This document shows, piece by piece, positions 43,701-55,415 of a stretch of 64,000 bases of DNA. The DNA comes from Phycomyces nitens (lineage: Eukaryota > Mucoromycota > Mucoromycetes > Mucorales > Phycomycetaceae): the NCBI GenBank assembly GCA_022702545.1, contig JAHRBC010000003.1:7750001-7814000 (forward strand), read 5' to 3'. The position numbers were made by a program, and so were the translations under genes. The notes under the pieces were generated by a model that was given only the letters and a program-made list of their open reading frames with translations, was not told the DNA's origin and made no database searches. The first letter of the stretch is position 1. Every line of letters starts with the position of its first letter.

Positions 43701-43990
43701 CCCTTCATCAACTGGTCAGTGGTTGGGGTTGTGGGACTGAGGAGCTGGGCAGAGTCGCCGAGGAAGCTACTGTTGAATATGCCACTGCCAAACGGATGGC
43801 CAATCGCATTCTCTGCCAGCGAGAGCTCTTTGGGGATATAAGGGTAGGCGGTGGACTGTGAAGGCATGGTGTCGGCGCGCGGTCTCCGTAAAGAAGACGG
43901 CAGGTCCAGATGAAGATGTGCTTTTTGGGTCTGTGTGGTGGACGGACGGCCAATCTTTGGCAGACGCTGGTCCAAGGCAGACTGGGACAT
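40738..43990 (-). CDS. RRM and Pumilio-repeat RNA-binding protein (Puf1/Jsn1-Puf2 type)
   Basis: Minus-strand exons 43990-42919, 42874-42425, 42371-42186 and 42032-40738 join to exactly 1000 residues. The start is the first ATG in the frame. The first 260 residues are low-complexity and include SPRSPRSPRSP repeats. Two RRMs follow: SLWLGNIDPSLTT with CAFVNFES, then LWIGNIPVTTTPN with CGFVNFNL (about 265-345 and 355-440). Pumilio repeats fill about 520-840 (YIGNTVVQRLFERCSE, HKNGTWAAQKII, DQFGNYVVQCCL and GRFGSRAVRATLE). The RRM-plus-Puf layout is that of yeast Jsn1/Puf1 and Puf2, which bind 3' UTRs of mRNAs for membrane-associated or mitochondrial proteins and affect their stability. The C-terminus is Ala/Gln-rich. 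It is the first of five genes in a row on the minus strand. Confidence 0.94.
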
Positions 43991-44568
43991 GCTTGAGATA
44001 TTGCTATGAAGAACAAACACGCTTTTTTGGTGAATGGTTGTATTTATATATAAGCATGTTCATGATTATATATATATAATAATAATATATATATATAATA
44101 TATATTATTATATATTTATAAATATTGAAAACTATAGGCAAAACCCAGCCGGGAAACGCGCAAACTTACCATTTCGGGAGACACTGATTTGTAGCCTCAA
44201 AGGTTGGGTCGGTCGACCAACTCATGAAGATTCTCGGGGAATGAAAAGGTAAAAGAAGTGTAATGTCAATGGCAATGGCAAGATTCAACAATCACCTTTT
44301 GGAAAGCGAAAGAGGAGAGAAGGCACTAAAAATACATGTTTTATAACACACGTTCACCAAGGGGGCCAAAGCGGAAATAGGGATGTCTCTCTGTCTCTCT
44401 GTCTCTTTTTTGGTTTTGGTTTTGGTTTTGGTTTTGAGGAGCCCAAACTGCACACTCCGCTAAAAAGGGCAAGGCAGTAGACATCAATTGAACAAAGCAA
44501 GCGATTAGCAATTTTTATAGAAGAATCTATTATTATTATTATTATTATTATTGTAACTATTATTATTC
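43991..44568. repeat. Intergenic region with AT tract and (TTTTGG)n
   Basis: Upstream of the Pumilio gene and downstream of the RING gene. It has an AT-dinucleotide tract (about 44067-44122), a CT-rich microsatellite (44389-44408) and about five TTTTGG units (44406-44436). The Pumilio promoter should lie at its left end. Confidence 0.5.
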
Positions 44569-45625
44569 TTAGGAGAAGATGAGGCCAACAATAAATAGAC
44601 TCATTATCATCAGAAACAGCCTGGACAGAAACCCATTCTGAGGCTGTCCATGGATCCCATTTGACCTATTGAAACGCATGTTCTAGTCCAAAGCATGAGT
44701 TGTAATATTAAACCACGTATTGACTTACAAACGCCATCCCAAACGGAAACAGCCCTACATCGGCTGCAATGGTTACATTTCCTGTATTGAAAGTTCTTCC
44801 TCGCAGGGGCTGACCAAAGAAAGAATGGGATGGCAGATTAGGGTCCCGAAGCGGAGGAGGTCTTTGCCCAGATGGGCGTGTTGGTATCGACGGATCGTTT
44901 CTGGTAATAACAATTAAATCCAACGTCAGCCTTGTTTTTAAAATTACCTTGGATCCTTCTCCTCTTTGCCTCGGCCATAGATTGGAATCACCTTTTCCCT
45001 ATCGCATCCTGCCTTGCACACTGGGCAGGTTGGGTTTCTGGACTGTTGGTTCAACCACTGTCCCAGACAAGACCAACTAAGACAATCAATAACCACACTT
45101 GCTAGACAATCACTCACCAGAATAGATGCCCACACAGCGTCAGAACCGGGTGGGTGGCTGTGTCAAAGCTAACAACACATTAGCTTTGTGCTTGAGTGTT
45201 TTGGCCAAAACCAACCATATGTTGCATTCATAAAAACCGCCGCCATTCATATTGTCCTCAGCTTCTTCATTTGTCCTGGAGGCCTGGTCTGCCGTACTTT
45301 CTTCAGCCACACTGCCTACATTTCGTCGTCGCAGCTCATTAGTCGCCGGTGTATTGTGCTTGTATTCGATTAGCACAGGCCCTGTCCGGACTTGTTCGTC
45401 TGGACAGTGTGGATTTGGTGAGGGTTCATTTGAGCTTTCTGCCAGAGTTGGCGCAGTAGATGTAGTCTGAGAATCATCATTTCCTATTTCTGGCATACGG
45501 TTTTCTACACTCCCCGAAGCCTCTCCCTCGGGTGTAGTCGATCGGGTAGCATCCATAAGATGAAGATGTGTCTGTGCTTTGTCTTTCAACTCTAGCCAGG
45601 AATCGCTGGGTGTCAAACCAATCAT
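44569..45625 (-). CDS. RING-type E3 ubiquitin ligase with C-terminal membrane anchor (RNF5/RNF185/RMA family)
   Basis: Exons 45625-45216, 45168-45118, 45076-44948, 44900-44729 and 44682-44569 give 291 residues. The N-terminal 125 residues are polar and poorly conserved. The start could also be the later Met at 45556. The RING finger runs [26 protein letters not shown]...-CPVCK (C3HC4), with WLNQQSRNPTCPVCKAG and VIPIYGRG, the hallmark of RNF5/RNF185. The last exon ends in a hydrophobic helix (LFLMIMSLFIVGLIF). In animals these enzymes sit in the ER membrane and ubiquitinate misfolded membrane proteins; the same role is likely here. The first donor is GTTGGT, the only unusual splice site. Confidence 0.94.
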
Positions 45626-46020
45626 GTGACAGGACACATTTTAAAAAGGTGACACGACTAATTCACACATATAATCATTTAAACAACCCATACGATTGTC
45701 TAGTATTTGCAGTCAACTCAAGCCAACCCAACCCAGCCCAAGCCAAGCAGACCAGACCAGACCAGACCACAAGGGTCTTTTTGTCTAGCAATCAGCACCA
45801 GAGTTATACATTTTCTTAACAACGTGTTTTGGCCCTCGGAGCCAAGGCTGCATTGTCAAACAAACTGTTGTAAAACAAAAAAAAACTGGAGCTTCTTCTT
45901 TTTATGTTATCAATGGAATAATATTTTAATTTTTATTTTAATTTATATATGTATATATATAAAAGGGATCGTTATGTATAAAAAGATGGCTTCTTTTTGT
46001 GTATATTACAAACATGCACT
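45626..46020. other. RING gene promoter region and carrier 3' end
   Basis: 395 bp. It contains a low-complexity CCAAC/CCAAG/ACCAG run near 45715-45770. No gene seen. Confidence 0.5.
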
Positions 46021-47278
46021 CTAATCCTTGAGGACATTGCGACGGATAAAGTTGGAAACGGTCTCAAACACAACCAGGAGAATACCACCACTACAACAAT
46101 CATTAGAAACCAAACGGCATTTAACATGCTTGTCACTTACCCAGGACCCAATCGAAGAACCTTTGGCACGAATCCCTTGTAGAGAGCTCTCACACTAGAA
46201 ACAGATTAATATCTCCAAACTCTGATCCCAATTGCTTACCCTTCTTCACGGGCAACCAAGGCAATTGAAGGCAATGTCCAGTTGTAGCGTCTGGGTCCAT
46301 CTCCACTGTGGCCCTGGATTCTGGTCTTTACGACATCAAAGGGAGTGTTGATCATGGTACCAACGAAACCACCAGTAGAACCAGCAGCAAAGTTGACAGC
46401 GAGTTGCTGGTTCTTATCCTACAACAGTGTCAATAGCCATTTTATTTTGTATATAACCACGACTTACCTTTGGCTGGGGCAAGAGACCCTTGACACCAAA
46501 GATGACACCAAAGTAGCCACCGTTCCAGCTGGCATGACGCCAGATGGTAGCCTCAAGACCATTGAACAGGGCCAAAGGACCCTCCTTCTTGATAATCTTA
46601 CCAAAAGTGTCCATTGTACCATTGTACTTTCCGACCTGGGTCCACACAATTATCGCAAATGGGATCAGTAACAAAACCTTGTTTGGTTCCCGTATTATCC
46701 CACGCACACAGAAAAAAAAAGGAAAACTTACATTGGCCTTGTCCTGCATTCTGATCTTTACCAATTCAAAGGGTACAATGAGGAATGCCTCTGTAATACC
46801 AGCACTGACACCAGTCATGACGGCCAAACCCTGGGTCAGCTTGTCAAACCCAAACACACGCTTGTAGAGTGCAGTATACTGCTCATTTGCGGCAAACTTG
46901 GTGGCGCGCTTAGGAGCCTCGACAAGGATGGGAGGGATGATACCTCTGTAGAGTGCACCAACACTGCAAGACTTGATCAGTCTCTAATCCAAACCTCTAA
47001 CCGACTTACCCCTCAGTCTTGATGATCTGCTTGAATGCCTGTCCGATTGAAACACTGGCTCCGGTGTTCAATTGGGCGCGTGTCTTTACGACTGAACCGA
47101 GATTAGCATGTATTCCAGACCAGGGGTGGGACTTACCATCCAAGGGATACATGGTCAAGATTTCCGAGATGCCGGCAATGGCACCACAGAGGAACTGGTA
47201 GTGGAAAGGAAGGGCTATTGTGGATTGTTAGGAACATCAAGAGAGAATGATGACCTTACGCTTGGGTGCTTCGGCCAT
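46021..47278 (-). CDS. Mitochondrial 2-oxodicarboxylate carrier (Odc1/SLC25A21 type)
   Basis: Eight exons (47278-47260, 47214-47137, 47091-47010, 46963-46732, 46635-46468, 46418-46240, 46194-46141, 46090-46021) give 293 residues, the usual size of this family. Three repeats each carry the carrier signature: PLDVVKTR, PFELVKIR and PFDVVKTR. Motifs such as FNGLEATIWRHASWNGGYFG match 2-oxodicarboxylate carriers, which exchange 2-oxoadipate and 2-oxoglutarate across the inner mitochondrial membrane in lysine metabolism. The initiator exon is only 19 nt. Introns are 43-97 bp. Assignment within the SLC25 family is by motif recall, and a related dicarboxylate carrier is the alternative. Confidence 0.93.
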
Positions 47279-47822
47279 TTTGAAGGAGAAAGAGAAAGAG
47301 AAAGGAAACACTGGCAAGATGGGAATTTATCCCCGAAAATAATCGAAAAAAATAAATAAATCAAAATGGCGCCAAGACCCCCCCACACACACACACACAC
47401 AAAGATATCAAAAAAGATGATGATGATGTTTTGCACCATCCTTGAATCCTAATGGTGTGGGTTATCTGACAAAAACCGAGTCACATCTATCACCACAATA
47501 TTTATATAGCAAATAAATATTCAGGTACCATTAGCAATTAATTAATTGAATGGTGTGTAAAATGGCTGCTCAGCCACAAGCCAAATAAATATACATATGT
47601 GTATATATAAAAATGGTCTGGAGAATAGTATTTCAAAAACGTATTTTATCTCTCTTTTCTTTTTTTGTGCTGTTTTTATAAGATACTGACTGTTATAAAC
47701 AGATTTTACACCAAAGAAGTATATATGGATATATACTAGTGTATACATAAAATAATAAAAATAAAAAAATAATGATAATAATAAAATGGGTGATTTAAAA
47801 AAAAAATAAAAAAAAAAATCAC
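47279..47822. repeat. Intergenic region with an (AC)n tract
   Basis: Between the carrier start and the cyclin stop. C-run followed by (AC) repeats at about 47377-47400. AT-rich elsewhere. The carrier promoter should lie in the right-adjacent part of this spacer. Confidence 0.5.
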
Positions 47823-49410
47823 CTAGTTGTAATTGCGCCAGGACAGAAATGTATTGACATTCTGAGGCTGGACGAGCGGGTGGGAAGAAAAGAGGTCCTG
47901 CTCGGTGCTAAAGGGATCCCAGGTAGCAGCAAAGGGTTGCGAGTGGAACCGGTTGACTCGGATAGGATTGAAATCCTGGCAGCGTCTAAAGTAGGTCGCA
48001 TCGTTATTCTGGTGGATCGGAACCTTGGGCAGGGAGTGGCGACTGATAGGCGGTGGAGGTGTGACAAAGCGGGAAGGAGAGGGCAGGTGGGATTGTTTCT
48101 GAATACGGTGCTTGTTGGTGAGAGGGCTAAAGTGAAGCATGGTGTTGCCATAGTCACGCCGGTGGTAATTAGACTGTTGCAGGACTTCCCAGGCCAATCT
48201 CTCCTTCTGAAGCTGCGATTCACGACGCTGGCGTTCTTCCTGCTGCTCCCGTCTGTAACGCTCCTCTTGTTTTCTGGCATCTTCTTTGAGTCCCAGACTG
48301 ACAAGAGTGACACGAATGAACTCTTCTCGTTCTGGCGAGCTATCGAAACACGTCATCCTGGCACGTTCCCGACAACGGTCCAGCACAATCTTCCAGTGGT
48401 TGTACTCTGTGTCCCGAACGAATATGTTGTAATCCAGAGCATCCAGGAACTCTGCTTCCATCACATTAAGATCCTGTAGCTTCATACCACTCACTTCTGC
48501 CCAGGTCTTGTTGGTAAAGGTTATGTCATCGAGGAATTTGTTGGACAGCATCAGGGCAACGATCAACAGCCGGTATTCGGATCCTTCATCGCCTTCGATT
48601 GTGGGGTTCGAATAGAGCAAGATTGCGATGAACTTCATGGCCAGGTAGACCACCGATTCGGTCAGTCGAGTGGCTGTCAATACCTTTCTTGTTAAAGATA
48701 TGCAGATATAGAAAATTACAAATAAATAAATAAATAAATAATTATTTATTTATTTATTTGTACCAAAACACACACACACACACACACACATACGCACACG
48801 AACAAAGTAGAAGATACTGTTTAGTAAATCTAGAATAAAGAAATAAATATATAATAAACTAATAAAAACTAATAAAAACTAGTAAAGGTATCGATTGTTA
48901 TATACAGCACAAGGGCCTTTTTTAAATTACCTGCAGCACGAACCGCTTAAAGGTCGGATTGGCACTAGCTGCAGATCGACTACTGATCCCATGACGCAAG
49001 GGCTGGCGAGCATGCCACATGAGGTAGACCATCGACGCAGCAAACTCAGCCAAGGAAGGAATCATCGTATCCACAGCATCATTGCTAATGTGAACAATCG
49101 CAGGAGGAAGACAGGGGGCGTATGAATGCGGCACAGTCTTTTTGTCTTCCAATACTTCTAGTTGATGAATAGGCTGTGAATGACGACGGTTAGTAGTATC
49201 TTTGTTGTTACTGAGGCTGCTGATGCTCCCGAGGCTACCAAGGCTACCAAGGCTACCAAGGCTGTCTCGGTTGGTATTGCCACCACCGGTTCCAGGGCCG
49301 GCACACAAGGGAAGAGTTGGGCAGGCAAATGCAGACTGACTTGGAAAAAAGGTCGGCTTGGTGGCAGGGAAGAGTGTGTAAGCCTGTGGCTCACGTCTGT
49401 TCTGCATCAT
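47823..49410 (-). CDS. Pho85-type (PCL/Pho80) cyclin
   Basis: Exons 49410-48931 and 48683-47823 give 446 residues. An N-terminal low-complexity segment has four SLG units (SLGSLGSLGSLGS). The cyclin box spans the intron: FKRFVLQVLTATRLTESVVY, LAMKFIAILLY, EYRLLIVALMLSNKFLDD, TFTNKTWAEVSGM and LNVMEAEFLDALDYNIFV. The NKFLDD and NVMEAEFL motifs are typical of PCL-type cyclins, which partner the Pho85 kinase in cell-cycle, polarity and nutrient signalling. The rest is a charged Arg/Gln/Glu helix (about 260-310) and a Pro/His-rich tail. The 247-bp intron is long for this region and carries AAAT and CA microsatellites (48720-48795). Confidence 0.92.
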
Positions 49411-49846
49411 CTCAACAATCGATCAGTTTTGTTCCTTTCTTCTTTATATTCTCTTCTCTCAAGATAAAGAGATAAAGAAACAAAGAGATAAATAGTACAA
49501 GGACCGTCTTGTATAGCCAAGTGTTTCCCTATTTTTTAAAAAATAAATAAAAGGAAGAGAGTGAGTGTGTGTGTGTGTGTTATTTCAAGAAAACTCTTGC
49601 GATGCAATGGTGTACCTCTTGCTTTGTTGTTGTGGAGGCTGGTCGGCTTGCTTCCGTAGATTCCTCTTGATGCACTTGTTTTCCTTTTTGCCTTGATAAA
49701 TTAATTATTTTTATAAAAAAAAAGGACAAGAAAAAAATAATAATAAAATAAGAAATAAGAAAATAATAGACAATTTTTATAAATAAATAAATAAATAAAA
49801 AATAAATAATTTTTTAATAATAGTAGTAGTAATAATTTTTTTTTAA

Positions 49847-49879
<33 letters not shown>

Positions 49880-50130
49880 AATATATATATATATATTTAA
49901 CTATACTGCTGATAGTTTATAATAATTCATGTTTAATAATGCGTTTGTCTTGGGAATCATAAATATAAATATATATACATGTATGTATATGTATATATAC
50001 TATATATCTCTTGATATTTTGTACACAATATTGTACTTATTGTTGTGTACCTTTCAGTGATTGGCTGAAATATTTAAAAAATAATAAAGTCACATTGAAT
50101 AGCTGGCTGGCTATCTAGCTATTTGGCTGG
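49411..50130. repeat. Intergenic region with microsatellites
   Basis: Upstream of the cyclin gene and downstream of the coiled-coil gene. (GT)n at about 49563-49580, AAAT runs near 49783 and AT tracts at 49843-49900. No gene seen. Confidence 0.5.
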
Positions 50131-51323
50131 CTAGTGGCCATCATCATCAGATTGTGGTGGAGGTGTAGGGAAATCTTGTATGTCAGCAAATGAACTCTCG
50201 GATTTGAATCTATCCGAATAGCGCCAGTCCTTTTTATAATTGTCGTCATCATCTTGGTGATGTATCGATAAACTAAACAATCTTTACCTTTTGGATGCCA
50301 ACGACTTCCAACTCCATACGCTCAAAGTCCTTTTCAAGTTGGGTAACAATGTCATCCTTTAGCTTCAGCTCGCACTTTAGCATCTCCGCATCTTCCTCCT
50401 TGTCCCGTAATAGGTCATATAGCTGCTCTTGGTCCGCATGAAGTGCTTCTAGCCCCTCTCTTAGCTGTGCATTCTCTTGCTCAAGTGCACTGGCCATCGT
50501 CCCACCAGATATATTCGAGTGGATAACCGGCCGGCAGATATGCTGGGGTTCCGGTTTTTGTTCCTCACTTTCGGGTGGCAGGGTCAGGACAGAGAGGCCT
50601 TGGCTGAGAGGCTGGTCAGTATAGCAGCATGTCTTTGTACAGCCGGCCTTTCCTTCGAGCTAGAGATCTTATATTAATTTAAATATCCATTCAAACAACC
50701 ACAATTTACCTGTCGATAGAGCAGATTGACAATCTGGACAAGATATTCGTATTCAGGCCCAACATTCTTCATCTGTCGTATCTGGTCTTCTTTCAATTGA
50801 TTCAATTCTTGCTATATATATATATATACATGATTAATAACCAAAATCACAGCCACATCTTCCTACTTACACATTTTGCAGCCAAATCATCCTGGAGTAA
50901 TCGATTGCTACGTTGCAGTCGAATATTATGGATCCTTAGTTCTTCCATATCCTGCTTCAGTTGAGCAGTCTGTTGCTCCACAAGTCTGTCACAGTCCAGC
51001 TTGAGGATTCGATTGGCCCGTAGTAACCGAACATTGGACAATGTGAGATGCTCAATCTCATTTCCAAGCTGTCTCTGTCGGGTGTCTGAATCGCCATTCT
51101 GTATCGTTCGCTTGGGTGGATCAACTTCTGGCTAGCGATATATTGTTGTTAATAGACTGTCCTGGTCGGGAGAACCTAGAAAAAACTCTCAATCTCGCCT
51201 GTGGCTGTTTACCAAGGACGGCATGGTGGAATCTTGCAAGGGTATCGAGTAGTTCATCAGGTTGTGAAGTGGACTCAGGTGATCCCGTGCAGTGGCTGAG
51301 ACGGGCATAGAGAAACGCTGCAT
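50131..51323 (-). CDS. Coiled-coil protein of unknown function
   Basis: Exons 51323-51213, 51131-50871, 50811-50710, 50659-50288 and 50229-50131 join to 314 residues without a stop. Two coiled-coil stretches are visible: about residues 50-155 (LLRANRILKLDCDRLVEQQ, ELRIHNIRLQRSNRLLQDD) and 195-275 (ALEQENAQLREGLEALH, LKLKDDIVTQLEKDFERM). Between them is a Cys-containing linker (GCTKTCC). The tail is acidic and Pro-rich (DFPTPPPQSDDDG). I do not recognise the family; a cytoskeletal or scaffold role would be typical for such a protein but is not shown. It is transcribed away from the Rho GEF gene, with 457 bp between the two starts. Confidence 0.8.
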
Positions 51324-51780
51324 TGCAAATACAATCAGGGGAATAGACCCACAAAGGGAAAGAAAGAATATATATTATGAAATATATATAAAAAAAAGGA
51401 GTAGGCAATAAGATGGCCAAGTGTAAAAATATATGGTGTAAAAAAAAAATATAATTGTAATATATACTTGTGTTAATCGGAAGACCAATATGATATTAAC
51501 ACACTAATTTCAGGATAATTCCAGTAGCTCCCTCACGGACCAACTATGGTACTCTTCTTGACCACCAAGACGTCCTGGGATGTGTTTGGGATGTAAAAGT
51601 AGTATGGAAGTCTTGCAGGGTTTGAATCCCAGACAGTCCAATGTACAAAAAATCATCTCATTTACAAGTTTAATACTCTGTTTACACTTGTTATATAATA
51701 AGAAATCGCTTTTTATCATTCTTTCTCTTTCTCTTTCTGTTTAATTTCATCAGCTTTTCATTACCGTGCCTTGAGCATCA
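51324..51780. promoter_or_regulatory. Shared promoter region of two divergent genes
   Basis: 457 bp separate the coiled-coil start (minus) and the Rho GEF start (plus), so both promoters must lie here unless upstream exons were missed. A CT-rich run (51719-51740) sits about 50 bp before the GEF start. A GGGTTTGAATCCC sequence near 51618 is palindrome-like but is not part of a tRNA that I can fold. Confidence 0.5.
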
Positions 51781-54583
51781 ATGAGCTCCCTCGGCATTGC
51801 CTGTCTATCATACCTGTCTCTAGTGTTTCGAGAGACGGCAACATATTGCCAGATCACCCAGGAAGAAGTTTGGGTAAGATCTCTTGGTCTAGATTTGTTG
51901 GGCTAAACCTTTTATTTAGGACACCTTGGACACAATCTTGGCATCCAATACTGACTGGGTATTCGACATCTTGCTGCAATACCGCATCCTTGTCCCATTT
52001 AATGACAAGTTTCTGGTCTGTACACACCCTGTAAGCAGCGTCCTTACTCCCCTAACAGCCTGCTACTCTCCTGGCTGTCTTCCCACAAAAACATGCTATG
52101 CCCCTCTCTGCCCACATCGCCCACCTGGTCCACTTTACATCTACCCCATACAGCTCACTCCATTAGACCCCCTGATAGACTATCCCGCCCATCTTGAGAG
52201 AGCAAAATCCCTGCTCTCCAATCCAAAACAGTTTAAGCAGCAGGCAGCAATAGCAGAGCTGGTTTCATCAGAGCAACACTACCTTACCGACCTCCACATT
52301 CTTGATCAAGTATATGCCAAACCCATTCTTGATGGCATGTCAGGTGTAGAAGAAATGCGTCGCAAAAAGTTTCATGACATCACTTTTGGCAACCATGTTC
52401 GAATCGCGTCTCTTCATCAGCACTTTTACACAGATCTCACCCGTCAGTGGGATCCCCACCAGGAGCTTTTTCTGGGCTGCATTGGGTCAGTGCTGTCCAG
52501 ACACCTCTTGGGCCTCATTGATCCCTATCTGACCTATGCGTCCAACCATGCCAAAGGTGCGTTTGTAATCACGGCCGAGTTACACAAAAGCAGTGCATTT
52601 ACGACATTTGTAACCAGCCAGGACAATGATCCAAAAACCCGGCGACTTGGTCTTCGCCATTACTTGACCTTGCCCACCCTGCGCATGGGTCGTCTACGTC
52701 TCTTGGTCGAAGCCGTACTCAAAAACACGACCATTCCAGATCAAGTATTGGCTCTAGAGGGTGCTCTCGAGACCCTGCACCAGCTACTGCAGAAACTCAA
52801 CCAAGTTTCTGGAAAGGCCACCCAGCAGGCCCGCATTCTGCAGCTGGCATCAGCCCTAACCATTCCTGCCGGTCACAATACTCGCTTTATTCACTGTCTG
52901 CCAGATAATCCAACCCTGCTTTACGAGGGCTCCCTCCAGCTCGTAAAATCCGTCCATTCGATTGGCCCAATCCAAGTCCATCTGTTTCTATTTGCACACG
53001 GCGTGCTGATTACTCGGCGGCAGGTGTCTCTAGAGGACGGCTATGAAGAATTCACGCTGGTAGACGTTATTCCTAGCAAAATGCTGCACATTGGGCCTCT
53101 GTTGCTGCCCAGAATGTCCTCCAAACTCACCACAAAACCAAGGGCTGGCTTGTTTTCTTCCCTGCGTCGTCGATCAGGCGATGGTACAATATCACGATGG
53201 TCTCGTTTCAGAACTAGCCTTAAGCGACAAAAGACAGCACCTGCGTCTCTTGCCAATCACCCACAGCCAGTCATTATTCCCCAGAGTGATTCAAGGGGTC
53301 TGTTTAGCAGGACCCATAGACTGACCCTCTGCCATCGAGCCTATCCCGAGAATGCGCTTCGATTCATCTGCCCGTCTGTAGAGGAATACAAGTCATGGCA
53401 GACCCAGCTAAGGCTATCCTTGGTCCATGAAAATGGGCCGTTTGTCCTAAAGGCGCTCTGTGATCTGCCAACCAGCTCCAATCAGCCGATAATCGTGAAT
53501 GGTGTATCAATGTTCCCTACCAGCTGTGGCAAAGTCTGGTGCACACTTGGGTTTGGTGAGCAGAGATAAACAAGCCTTGAATGTGTTTAACATGTCTGTA
53601 GAACTCACTGGAGATCCTAAGCCAAGAATTGCTTTGGGCACCCAACATGGTCTCTGGACTGGGCCCTGTGATGGATCAGAGGAGTTTAGGCTGGTACTCT
53701 ATCATGATTGCCAACAGATGGCCAAACTGGATGACCAGACAATAGTTATCCGGTCTCGGAGGGAGACAAGGGGTCTGTATGCATATGACATTGATAAACT
53801 TGTGGATCCTCGGCAGCGAGAAGCACTGGTGATCAAGGCATCCTCTGTGTTGTGCTTTGGTGTCGGCCGACATGGAACCAACACAGTACTGTGCTATCTT
53901 AAGCAGACACGAATGGGACGAGTGGTGGCGGTTGTGCTATTGAAGCCGGCCGGAGCAGGGGTATCTTTGGGATGGACAAGAAAGACAAAGGAGTATGGAG
54001 TCAGTATCAAGGACCCCTTGAGCGTGGTTGTAGACCATGGCAAACTGTTTGTGAGATCACTGACAGATGGAGTAGAGTGCATTGTTCTGGAGAGCAAGAA
54101 GAGCGAGAAGATCATTCTGCCTCCAACACAGCCCAATTATGGCTTCAATACAAAGACTATTCGGCTAGAGGATCCTGCTCTAATGACAGTGGAATTTATA
54201 CCACTTGCAAATGGCCATGGGTTGATCTGTAGTGGATTGACAGCCTGGCCTGTATTTTATTCTCAAATGAAGACCCGCCCCATGACCGATCGTCTTTCTG
54301 CCCTTCATTTTGAGTCGCGCGCCACTACGGTAGTGCTGGTCTACCCTTACTTGGTCGTCGTGTCTCAATTTGTGATTGAGATACGCCACTTGCCAACCGT
54401 AAGTGTGATTTTTAGACTTCTTTAGATTGACTTTTGTTGTAGGCTGAATTGGTGCAAACTATTGGCGGCAATCAAATCAAATGTGTCTACAGCTCCCCGC
54501 TCCGTGAAGATGGAATGATGCATATTACGATGCTCCATCCCGATGATCGTGTTACCCGAGTCTACCAGCTCTCGTTAAAGTGA
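51781..54583 (+). CDS. Rho guanine-nucleotide exchange factor with DH, PH and CNH domains (Rom2/Tus1 type)
   Basis: Exons 51781-51873, 51920-53555, 53602-54398 and 54443-54583 give 888 residues in one frame. The DH domain covers about 135-330 (AIAELVSSEQHYLTDLHIL at its start). A PH domain with basic inserts follows to about 545. A CNH (citron homology) domain runs from about 575 to the end (LGTQHGLWTG, QMAKLDDQTIV, LVYPYLVVVS). This layout is that of yeast Rom1/Rom2 and Tus1, which activate Rho1 for cell-wall synthesis and polarised growth. The N-terminal part (FRETATYCQIT...WVFDILLQYRILVPFNDKFLV) looks like a small winged-helix or DEP-like fold, but that is tentative. The protein is shorter than yeast Rom2, and more 5' exons cannot be excluded. 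Confidence 0.93.
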
Positions 54584-54988
54584 ACCACACACACACATAT
54601 ATATATATATAAATATTGTATATTATGAAGAAACCAAAACCAAAAGAAAAAGAACCCTAATTCTGAATGTTGTACAAAGGGAATCCAAAGAACATCACTT
54701 GTTTTATTTTATTTATTTATTCCCGGTACCAAAAAGCCATGTCTATAGAAACATTTTTGAGCACCAAGCTTATTTTTGAGTTCTGGGCCTACTTTTGAGT
54801 CCTCCCTTTTTTTTTTCACTAGTCCTCTTCCATGTGTATATGATATATATATATATATATATAATACATGAATGAATGACGCACAATTAATTACACATAT
54901 TTCTTTCCTACCACTATTTTTTTTAATTTCCCCCACATCTTTTTTGCTTTTTGTTTTTTGTTTTTGATATCCATCTCTTTTTCATAAA
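54584..54988. other. Intergenic region
   Basis: AT-rich, with AT-dinucleotide tracts near 54596 and 54845. It holds the GEF 3' end and the zinc-ribbon promoter. No gene seen. Confidence 0.5.
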
Positions 54989-55276
54989 ATGTTCTTTTGC
55001 TTCACTTGTAAGTATACAAATGTCTATTATTCTCTGCTTATATATATATATATATATGTATAATTTCCATTCCTAGTCGGTTTTGAACAATTTAAACGCA
55101 AGTCAAAGCACAATGTCTACACATGTCCTCATTGCTCGGCCAAGGATGTCTATCTAGTCAAGGCCAACGATTGCTTTACTTTCTGCTTTGTTCCGCTGAT
55201 TCCCTGCAGTGGAACCAAACAACTCTACGAATGCTTCACATGCGGTTGGGTCAATGTCAATCAGCCTCAATTCTAA
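54989..55276 (+). CDS. Small zinc-ribbon protein
   Basis: Exons 54989-55007 and 55077-55276 give 72 residues. The intron has GTAAGT and ends TTCCTAG; without it the first exon would stop early. The protein has two C-x2-C pairs, CPHC and CFTC, separated by about 40 residues, plus an FCFVPLIPC core: a zinc-ribbon fold. Short proteins starting MFFCF with this spacing are common in fungi and carry a zinc-ribbon domain of unknown role. It follows the GEF gene on the same strand. Confidence 0.8.
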
Positions 55277-55383
55277 ATCAGAAAACATATAATCTCAAAC
55301 CTGTAGTATTCATCACAACTTATCAACTAATTATTTATATCATTCTCTTTCTCTCTTGGGGTCCTACAACTGTATACAAATAA

Positions 55384-55415
<32 letters not shown>

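Noticed and set aside
42891..43841. 316-codon open frame on the + strand opposite the Pumilio gene
   Set aside because: It is antisense to the exon with RRM1; Arg/Gly/Ser-rich shadow of a Pro/Ser-rich coding region.
44406..44436. (TTTTGG)n as an interstitial telomere
   Set aside because: Only about five units, and not the TTAGGG-type repeat usual in fungi; a simple microsatellite is enough.
51530..51650. tRNA-like T-arm (GGGTTTGAATCCC near 51618)
   Set aside because: The upstream sequence does not give a matching acceptor stem, D-arm or anticodon arm.
53556..53601. Frameshift in the Rho GEF gene between the PH and CNH domains
   Set aside because: A 46-bp GTGAGC...CTGTAG intron restores the frame and gives a total length divisible by three.
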